A DNA stretch of 18,128 nucleotides from JBEIJQ01 sp040380145 (GTDB lineage Bacteria; Bacteroidota; Bacteroidia; Chitinophagales; Saprospiraceae): NCBI GenBank assembly GCA_040380145.1, contig JBEIJQ010000061.1, positions 1 to 18,128 of the forward strand, written 5' to 3'. The notes under the pieces were generated by a model. That model saw only the letters and a program-made list of their open reading frames with translations. It made no database searches and had not been told where the DNA came from. The translations under genes and the position numbers were made by a program. The number at the start of each line of letters is the position of its first letter. Position 1 is the stretch's first letter. Below, piece after piece: positions 8,470-14,419 of the stretch.

Positions 8470-10179
8470 ATGGACGGAAGTAGTTCCCAACAAGCGCTTT
8501 GCAGGACGGCCTGGTCGGCCATGGCCCTTTACCTGCTGCCCTATCTGTTGTTGGGCAGCGCGGCTTATATCCGCATCCACGACACCCTGGAAGGGGAATT
8601 GGTCTGGTATGCGCTGTTGGCCGAAAACGGGCAGTTGTTGGATTTTTCGCCCGATGCGGTGGTGCCTCAGGTGATGAACGGGCTCAACCGATCGGCCTTC
8701 CATTCGGGGCTTTCGGGCACGGCTTTCTGGGTAAGCGCGTTCGGGCCTTATTGGGGCTATCTGCTCAATGCGGCCCTGCTGCACGGACTGGCCTTTTTCG
8801 GGATGCGCCGCTTGTTGGCCGACCATTTTCTGCCCGGACCGGAGCGTCGTTTTTCGCGGGAAATTTCTGCGGCCGTGTTTGCTTGGGTGCCGTTTTTCCC
8901 GGTTTTCGGGGCCACCGTGGCCGCCCAGCCCTGGGCGCTGTGGGCATGGCTGCACCTGCTCGGGCAACGGGGCCGCTGGTACCAGGTGGCCTTGCTCTTG
9001 GCCGTGCCTTTTTACAGCTCGCTCGTATGGGCGGGACCGGCATTCCTGTTGATGCTGGCCGCGGCGTGGCTGTACCGAGCCGTGGCAAATGGAGAACGCC
9101 CGTTGCTGCCCCTGTTGCTGTTGCCCGCCATCGCCCTGCTGTACCTCGTGGCCAACTGGCCGATGCTGAACCTGTTTCTGGGCAGAATTGACCTGGTTTC
9201 CCATCGCAAGGAATACGATTTTTTTTATGACCACCAACTGAGCATCGGCAGTAGTTTGGCCGAGTCGTTGGCCACCTTTTTTTCCTCCCATTACCATGTT
9301 GGCTCCTTCATCGCCGTTCCGGTGCTGTTGGCCTGGGTGCTGGCCCGCCGCGGCGAACGCTCGCGCACGGTGGCCCTGACCAACCGGTTGGTACTGGCCA
9401 TTGCCGGACTGAGTCTGTTCTATGGTTTTTACACCTATGTGGCGCATGCGCTTGGCCAAGCGATTCCGTTGGTGACGGAATTTCGATTCAACCGGATCAT
9501 CGTGCTGATCCCGTTCTTGTGGTGCCTGGTGCTGGCCCTGTCGCTCGACCGGCTGTCCGGGACGAAACCGGGGCAAGTGGCCCTGCCCGCGGCGTTGATT
9601 GCCGCCGCCCAGCTGGCGATTGCCCTGCCCGCCAACGACGAATTTTTGCACAACGCGCGCCAAGTTTTGGGCATGCCCCGCAAGCCCAACTACCGTTCGT
9701 ATGTGGACAAAGCACTGTTCGACCGGATCTCGGCGCATATCGGGCGGCCCAAAAACAGTTATCGCGTGGCCAGTCTGGGCCTCAACCCGACCGTGGCCCA
9801 ACTGAACGGATTCTACACCCTCGATGGCCTGCAGGCGATCTATGACCTGCGCTACAAACACCGCTTCCGGTCGATCATGGCTCCCGAGCTCGACAAAAGC
9901 GAGGCACTGCGCACATATTTCGACCGCTGGGGCAACCGCTGTTATTTGTTTTCCGAAGAACTCGGCACCCGCGACCGCCATTTTATGGTGTCGAAACACC
10001 AACCGCCCCAAAGCGTCCTTTCCTGGGGATTCGACGCGCCGGCCTTCAAGGCCCTCGGCGGGGAATACCTGTTTTCGACCGTGCAAATCCAGAACGCAGC
10101 GGCGATCGGCCTGGTCTCCGAGGGCGTTTTCGAATCCGCCCACGGTTGGTGGAGGATTTGGCTGTACCGCGCGCCTTGA
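8470..10179 (+). CDS. Multi-pass membrane protein, DUF6044/YkoS-like
   Basis: This 569-residue protein begins 6 bases after the amidotransferase stop codon and is probably the last gene of that operon. Hydrophobic segments suggest about nine or ten transmembrane helices, roughly at residues 17-36, 76-100, 130-155, 165-200, 208-232, 275-295, 305-325, 340-360 and 370-388. A soluble C-terminal portion of about 170 residues follows, with FYTLDGLQAIYDLRY and YFDRWGNRCYLFSEEL. The large extracytoplasmic first loop (HDTLEGELVWY) and C-terminal pattern resemble the uncharacterised DUF6044 (YkoS-like) family as I remember it. The topology is broadly like GT-C glycosyltransferases or O-antigen-type enzymes, but no catalytic motif is certain. 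The substrate and function are unknown. Confidence 0.78.
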   Translation: MDGSSSQQALCRTAWSAMALYLLPYLLLGSAAYIRIHDTLEGELVWYALLAENGQLLDFSPDAVVPQVMNGLNRSAFHSGLSGTAFWVSAFGPYWGYLLNAALLHGLAFFGMRRLLADHFLPGPERRFSREISAAVFAWVPFFPVFGATVAAQPWALWAWLHLLGQRGRWYQVALLLAVPFYSSLVWAGPAFLLMLAAAWLYRAVANGERPLLPLLLLPAIALLYLVANWPMLNLFLGRIDLVSHRKEYDFFYDHQLSIGSSLAESLATFFSSHYHVGSFIAVPVLLAWVLARRGERSRTVALTNRLVLAIAGLSLFYGFYTYVAHALGQAIPLVTEFRFNRIIVLIPFLWCLVLALSLDRLSGTKPGQVALPAALIAAAQLAIALPANDEFLHNARQVLGMPRKPNYRSYVDKALFDRISAHIGRPKNSYRVASLGLNPTVAQLNGFYTLDGLQAIYDLRYKHRFRSIMAPELDKSEALRTYFDRWGNRCYLFSEELGTRDRHFMVSKHQPPQSVLSWGFDAPAFKALGGEYLFSTVQIQNAAAIGLVSEGVFESAHGWWRIWLYRAP

Positions 10180-10283
10180 CGACGCCAGAGGGGAGGCAAT
10201 GACCATTTGGGGCAAAATAACCTTGTGATGAAGGAACGGACATACAACCACCTTCAGAAGCAATACTGATTATTACAAAAGTT

Positions 10284-10299
10284 TTGGCACGTATCTTGC
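10284..10299 (+). promoter_or_regulatory. Putative sigma-54 (-24/-12) promoter
   Basis: TTGGCAC-GTATC-TTGC matches the RpoN consensus (YTGGCACGRNNNTTGCW) at nearly every defined position. The invariant GG (10286-10287) and GC (10298-10299) are separated by exactly 10 bases. It is in an intergenic region, points at the short thioredoxin gene, and would start transcription near 10311, about 46 bases before the ATG at 10357. No TAnnTTTG element was found in this 177-base gap. Sigma-54 promoters need an AAA+ activator; no clear upstream activator site was recognised. Confidence 0.65.
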
Positions 10300-10356
10300 C
10301 ATGCCTAGCGCGACAAAGTAGATGCACTATTCTTTTTTCACTTTCAATTTTATCTT

Positions 10357-10764
10357 ATGCGTTACTGGTTGGTATGTTTGTTGACCTGCGCCGCTATGGG
10401 CGCCCACGCTCAGGGGATCAATTTCTTTCACGGCAGTTGGGATGAAGCCTTGAAAAAAGCCAAAGCGGAAAACCGCTACATTTTTCTCGACACGTACACA
10501 TCCTGGTGCGGGCCATGCAAAATGATGGCCCGGGAAACATTCACCGACGCTTCGGTAGGGACTTTTTTCAACAAAAATTTCCTGTGCGTCAAACTCGACC
10601 TGGAAGACGGCGGTGACGGCACGGACATGGCTTCCAAGTACTCCATACGGTCTATACCGACTCTGTTGTTTTTCAATCCCAAAGGCCAGTTGGTCCATCG
10701 GGCAATGGGCTATCAAGATCCCGACGGACTCATAGAGCTCGGAGGGGAAGCCCTTCGGAAGTGA
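10357..10764 (+). CDS. Short secreted thioredoxin-fold protein (CGPC)
   Basis: This 135-residue protein has a signal peptide (residues 1-19, MRYWLVCLLTCAAMGAHAQ), which predicts export to the periplasm or cell surface. A thioredoxin-fold domain of the Thioredoxin_7/DsbD-gamma type follows, with the redox motif CGPC at 51-54 and the cis-proline P101 in SIPTLLFF. The expected role is thiol-disulfide exchange in the envelope. It is a paralogue of the next gene: by hand count about 92 of the first 130 residues are identical. It stops where the thioredoxin domain ends, lacking the roughly 255-residue helical C-terminus of the neighbour. Whether it is a truncated duplicate or a functional stand-alone domain cannot be decided here, but the intact active site and its own promoter favour function. 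Confidence 0.88.
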   Translation: MRYWLVCLLTCAAMGAHAQGINFFHGSWDEALKKAKAENRYIFLDTYTSWCGPCKMMARETFTDASVGTFFNKNFLCVKLDLEDGGDGTDMASKYSIRSIPTLLFFNPKGQLVHRAMGYQDPDGLIELGGEALRK

Positions 10765-10792
10765 CCGGTCAGACCGTGCGAAAAAAGTGTTC

Positions 10793-10809
10793 GGCACGGC
10801 GTACATTTG
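10793..10809 (+). promoter_or_regulatory. Putative -7 promoter element of the long thioredoxin operon
   Basis: TACATTTG at 10802-10809 fully matches TAnnTTTG. No good TTTG -33 element lies 17-23 bases upstream. Just upstream is GGCACG (10793-10798), which resembles the -24 box of the sigma-54 site before the paralogue, but no GC follows at the required 10-base spacing. The predicted leader is about 108 bases to the ATG at 10925. The gap 10765-10924 otherwise holds only a T-rich leader and shows no convincing terminator. Confidence 0.35.
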
Positions 10810-10924
10810 ACACGGAATTTCACAAAAGAAGCAGCTCCTGTATTTTTCGCCCGATTCGAACAACGGCCCCAACTGCGGACAATTACACTTTTCTTTTTTT
10901 TCATCCTTTCAATTTTATTGTTTT

Positions 10925-12094
10925 ATGCGTTTGCATCTGATTGTTTTGTTGACTTTCATCGCTCTGGGCGCCCAAGCGCAGGGCATCGATTTTTTCCACG
11001 GCAGTTGGCAAGAAGCTCTCGACAAGGCCAAGGCGGAAAACCGCTACATTTTTGTGGATGCCTACACTACTTGGTGCGGGCCTTGCAAAAAAATGGCCCG
11101 CGAAACCTTTACCGATGCCTCGGTGGGCCGTTTTTTCAACAAAAATTTCTTGAATGTCAAGCTCGACATGGAAGACGGCGGTGACGGCTCCGCCGTGGCC
11201 GAAGAGTTTTCCGTGACCTCCTATCCGACGCTGTTGTTTTTCTCGCCCGAGGGCAAACTGGCGTACCGCGCGGTGGGCTATCGGGATGCGGACGGATTCT
11301 TGGAACTCGGCGAGGAGGTATTCGTGGAAGCTCCCAAAATGGCCCGCTATTCGCAACAGTACGAATCGGGCGACCGCTCGGCCGAGGTGCTCTACGGTTA
11401 TGCCCGCGCCCTCAAGAAAATGGACGATCCCCTCAGTGCCGAAGTGGCTGAAGAGTACCTGAACGTCCAAAAGAACTGGAGCGACCCCAAGGCCATCGAG
11501 CTGATCGTGGACAACATCGGCACCGTCGAGCACAAGGCGTTCGAATATGCCCACAAAAACAAAAAGCAGTTCGTGGCGGTCGTGGGCGAAGAAGCCTATG
11601 ACGACTTCGTATCCTCGGCGGTCACCGATGCCTGTGTGAACATGTACCTCGAGAAGGGCGAACTTCCCGAAAAAGAAGGCAAGGCGCTTTTCACCAAGTA
11701 CCTGCCCGAACGCGGCGAGAAAACTTTCTATTATTTCCGCGTCAGATTGTACAGCTATGCCGAAGACTGGGACGATTACCCCGCTGCCGCGATCTACTAT
11801 GCGGAAAAATTCCCCCAGGAAATGGACGCGGACACCTATAACGCCTTTGCTTGGACTTTCTACGAGCATGTGGACGACCGCAAACAGCTCGAAAAAGCTC
11901 TGGAATGGGCCTTGGCCTCGATCAACCTCCAAAAAGGTTATTCCAACATGGACACCGCCGCCGCCTTGTACTATAAACTGGGCAACAAGGGCAAGGCGAA
12001 AAAATACGCCAAGGAAGCCATCGAACTGGGCCGAGCCAACGGCGACGACGTTTCCGGCACGGAAGAACTGCTCGAGAAAATAAACCAAAAGTGA
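10925..12094 (+). CDS. Secreted thioredoxin-fold protein with helical (TPR-like) C-terminus
   Basis: This 389-residue protein has a signal peptide at 1-19 (MRLHLIVLLTFIALGAQAQ). A thioredoxin-fold domain covers about 22-130, with CGPC at 51-54 and cis-Pro P101 in SYPTLLFF. The rest (about 135-389) is rich in Ala, Glu, Lys and Tyr and looks alpha-helical, with TPR-like spacing such as AAALYYKLGNKGKAKKYAKEA near the end. Envelope thiol oxidoreductases of this type are common in Bacteroidota and are thought to act in disulfide reduction or protein folding; the partner is unknown. It is the full-length paralogue of the preceding short gene. It is followed closely by a lipoprotein gene, so it probably heads a four-gene transcription unit ending in aroC. 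Confidence 0.88.
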   Translation: MRLHLIVLLTFIALGAQAQGIDFFHGSWQEALDKAKAENRYIFVDAYTTWCGPCKKMARETFTDASVGRFFNKNFLNVKLDMEDGGDGSAVAEEFSVTSYPTLLFFSPEGKLAYRAVGYRDADGFLELGEEVFVEAPKMARYSQQYESGDRSAEVLYGYARALKKMDDPLSAEVAEEYLNVQKNWSDPKAIELIVDNIGTVEHKAFEYAHKNKKQFVAVVGEEAYDDFVSSAVTDACVNMYLEKGELPEKEGKALFTKYLPERGEKTFYYFRVRLYSYAEDWDDYPAAAIYYAEKFPQEMDADTYNAFAWTFYEHVDDRKQLEKALEWALASINLQKGYSNMDTAAALYYKLGNKGKAKKYAKEAIELGRANGDDVSGTEELLEKINQK

Positions 12095-12111
12095 TCCTGA
12101 CCCGCGTCCGA

Positions 12112-12870
12112 ATGTTCAGCGCACGCTTTTGGGGGATCCTTTTTTTGCCGCTCCTCTTCGGTTGCCCCCAAAGGCCCGCCGAAGGGGAGCCGCTTTTTAT
12201 CAAACCCTTCTATTATCCGATCTCCGATCTCTGGGAAGGGCGCGTGTACGAATACCGCTGGAACCTGCCCGAAATGCCGCCGTACTATGTTTATATGGTG
12301 ACGGTCTCCGACAGTTCCGGCGTCCAGTACTTGGTCACCACCGAATACAGCGATTCATTTGAGCCGCTGCGCATTTTCCGCGAGCGCGTTCTGCCCGATG
12401 GCGCGCTGCTCGTGGATTGCCGCATGGCAGTTTCCGACTCCGCGCTTCAGCAGACCTATCGCTCGATCCAAGTATTGGAGGGCAACGGCTTCCCTTGGCA
12501 CGCCAAGCCGGATTCGGTGATGGCCTTCCGGCGGAAAATGACCTATGCCACCGTGGACGAGGGGCTGCCGATGACGGTGACCGATGTCAAAGACCGCTAT
12601 TTCCAAGGCCCGGTGGAGGAAACTTTTGTTTTCAAGGGAAAAAAATATCCCTGCGTGGCCTTCGACGCCAAGACCACGATGATGTTCCAGCGCGAAGACG
12701 GGCGCTACCGGACGGGCGATTTCCATACCTTGGAACTCTACGCCGAAGGTTTGGGGCTGGTACGCGTCCAAAAAAATCTGCCCAACGGCGAAAGCGGCGA
12801 ACTGGTGCTGGAAAATATCCATACCATGGCCGAGTTCGAAGCCCTTCAGGCACAACATTTCAATCGATGA
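12112..12870 (+). CDS. Uncharacterised lipoprotein
   Basis: This 252-residue protein starts MFSARFWGILFLPLLFGC. The short basic n-region, hydrophobic core and L-F-G-C lipobox indicate signal peptidase II processing and lipid attachment at C18. I chose the ATG at 12112, 17 bases after the upstream stop codon. An in-frame GTG at 12091, overlapping that stop as GTGA, would add 7 residues and is possible. The mature part is beta-rich with no motif I recognise; segments such as KGKKYPCVAFDAKTTMMF and LYAEGLGLVRVQKN recall small outer-membrane-associated lipoproteins. The stop codon overlaps the GNAT start (ATGA). Function is unknown. Confidence 0.8.
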   Translation: MFSARFWGILFLPLLFGCPQRPAEGEPLFIKPFYYPISDLWEGRVYEYRWNLPEMPPYYVYMVTVSDSSGVQYLVTTEYSDSFEPLRIFRERVLPDGALLVDCRMAVSDSALQQTYRSIQVLEGNGFPWHAKPDSVMAFRRKMTYATVDEGLPMTVTDVKDRYFQGPVEETFVFKGKKYPCVAFDAKTTMMFQREDGRYRTGDFHTLELYAEGLGLVRVQKNLPNGESGELVLENIHTMAEFEALQAQHFNR

Positions 12871-13325
12871 TCCCCGCTGTCATCAGACCTTTGGTGCTTG
12901 CCGACATGTCGCGCGTCCACGAACTGGTGCGCGAACTGGCCGTTTTCGAAAAATCGCCGGAGTCGCACACGGCAACGGTCGCCGATTACGAGCGCGACTT
13001 TCGGGCCGGGTTGTTGGCCGGGCACGCCGCGGAAATCGGCGGCGAAACGGTGGGCATGACCCTGTTTTTTCCGGCCTATTCCAGTTGGCGCGGCCCGATG
13101 CTGTACCTCGAGGATTTTGTGGTCACCGAAGCCCACCGAGGCAGCGGGGTCGGACAATTGCTCTTCGATGCTTTTTTGCAGGAGGCGCGCTCGCGGGGCT
13201 GCGCGTTGGTCAAATGGCAGGTGCTGGACTGGAACGAAACGGCCCTGCGCTTTTACCGCCGACAGGGCGCCCAGCTGGAGAGCGAATGGCTCAACGGCAA
13301 AATCTTTCTTTCCGCCCGTCCATGA
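12867..13325 (+). CDS. GNAT family N-acetyltransferase
   Basis: This 152-residue protein is the usual size for a single GNAT domain. Acetyl-CoA-binding motif A is clear: EDFVVTEAHRGSGVGQLLF (82-100) carries the R/QxxGxG loop. The preceding FFPAYSSWRGPMLYLED and the following VKWQVLDWNETALRFYRRQGA match the spermidine/thialysine (SSAT-like) acetyltransferase subgroup, which acetylates small amines. The exact substrate is not determined. Its ATG overlaps the lipoprotein stop codon (ATGA), and its own stop codon overlaps the aroC start in the same way, suggesting translational coupling. Confidence 0.9.
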   Translation: MIPAVIRPLVLADMSRVHELVRELAVFEKSPESHTATVADYERDFRAGLLAGHAAEIGGETVGMTLFFPAYSSWRGPMLYLEDFVVTEAHRGSGVGQLLFDAFLQEARSRGCALVKWQVLDWNETALRFYRRQGAQLESEWLNGKIFLSARP

Positions 13326-14419
13326 ATTTCTTCGGGCGCCATTTTCGGGTCGGTACCTTCGGCGAATCCCACGGAGCCGCCATCGGCGCGGTGATAGACG
13401 GTTGTCCGGCCGGTCTGCTTTGGGACGCGGACTTCCTCCAACGGGAAATGGACCGCCGCCGGCCCGGCCAATCGGCCATCGTGTCGCAGCGCCGCGAACC
13501 CGATGTGGTGGAGGTGCTTTCCGGCATCCACGAGGGGCATACGATGGGCTCGCCCATCGCCCTGCTCATCCGCAACGCCGACGCCCGCTCCGAGGATTAC
13601 GACCATCTGCGGGATGTGTATAGGCCCTCCCATGCCGATTATACCTACGAGGCCAAATACGGGCGGCGCGACCACCGCGGCGGCGGACGCTCCTCGGCCC
13701 GTGAAACGGCCGCCCGTGTGGCCGCCGGGGCCGTGGCCAAGATGCTGCTGCGGACTTGGGGGATTTCCGTCCGAGCCTTCGTGAGCCAAGTAGGGAATGT
13801 TGTTTTGGAAAAAAATCATTCCGAACTGGATCTTTCGCTCATCGACTCGAATCCCGTGCGCTGCCCCGAACCGGAAACCGCCCAACGGATGGAGGCCCTG
13901 ATCCGGGAAGTGCGCAAAGAAGGCGACACGGTGGGCGGCGTGGTCAGCGGGGCGGTGTTCGGCTGCCCGCCGGGACTGGGCGAACCGGTGTTCGACAAAC
14001 TGCACGCCCGCCTCGGCATGGCGATCCTTTCCATCAATGCCTGCAAAGGTTTCGAATACGGCTCTGGCTTTTCCGGGGCCGCGATGCGGGGCTCGCGCCA
14101 CAACGACCTTTTTTTTGCAGATGAAAATGGAACCGTCCGCACGGCCACCAATTTTTCCGGAGGCATCCAAGGCGGCATTTCCAACGGGATGGACATTTTT
14201 TTCAGGGCCGCCTTCAAGCCGGTGGCCACCATCGTGGCCGAACAGGAAACGGTCGATCGCGCCGGGCGTCCGGCACGGGTGCGCGGAAAAGGGCGCCACG
14301 ATCCCTGCGTGCTGCCGAGGGCCGTGCCCATCGTAGAGGCGATGACGTCGCTGGTGTTGGCCGATATGCTGTTGGCCTACCGCGCGGGCCGGGCGATCGG
14401 GCCTATCGGGCAACCGTGA
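13322..14419 (+). CDS. aroC: Chorismate synthase
   Basis: This 365-residue protein is the typical length. It catalyses the last step of the shikimate pathway, EPSP to chorismate, in the cytoplasm and needs reduced FMN. Signatures are RVGTFGESHGAAIG (9-22) at the N-terminus, DRRRPGQS (44-51), RDHRGGGRSSARETAARVAAG (about 117-137), the central AILSINACKGFEYGSGF and ATNFSGGIQGGISNG segments, and the C-terminal GRHDPCVLPRAVPIVEAM (about 324-342). The ATG at 13322 overlaps the GNAT stop codon. Its 3' end overlaps the convergent T9SS gene by 17 bases. It is the only clear housekeeping gene in the window. Confidence 0.98.
   Translation: MNFFGRHFRVGTFGESHGAAIGAVIDGCPAGLLWDADFLQREMDRRRPGQSAIVSQRREPDVVEVLSGIHEGHTMGSPIALLIRNADARSEDYDHLRDVYRPSHADYTYEAKYGRRDHRGGGRSSARETAARVAAGAVAKMLLRTWGISVRAFVSQVGNVVLEKNHSELDLSLIDSNPVRCPEPETAQRMEALIREVRKEGDTVGGVVSGAVFGCPPGLGEPVFDKLHARLGMAILSINACKGFEYGSGFSGAAMRGSRHNDLFFADENGTVRTATNFSGGIQGGISNGMDIFFRAAFKPVATIVAEQETVDRAGRPARVRGKGRHDPCVLPRAVPIVEAMTSLVLADMLLAYRAGRAIGPIGQP

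Noticed and set aside
8287..10263. A 658-codon open frame on the minus strand, antisense to the membrane protein
   Set aside because: The translation is a Gln/Arg/Gly/His-rich low-complexity product typical of the shadow of a GC-rich gene. The plus-strand frame has coherent transmembrane segments and operon spacing.
10765..10790. Possible terminator after the short thioredoxin gene (CGGT-CAG-ACCG then an A-rich run)
   Set aside because: The stem has only 4 base pairs and is followed by A residues, not T residues, so it does not qualify as an intrinsic terminator on the plus strand.
10807..11184. A 125-codon plus-strand open frame across the second thioredoxin start
   Set aside because: Most of it is a different-frame shadow of the 10925 gene. 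No homology or start context supports it.
12494..12512. TTGGCACGCCAAGC as another sigma-54 site
   Set aside because: It lies inside the lipoprotein coding region and has no GC at the required 10-base spacing after GG.
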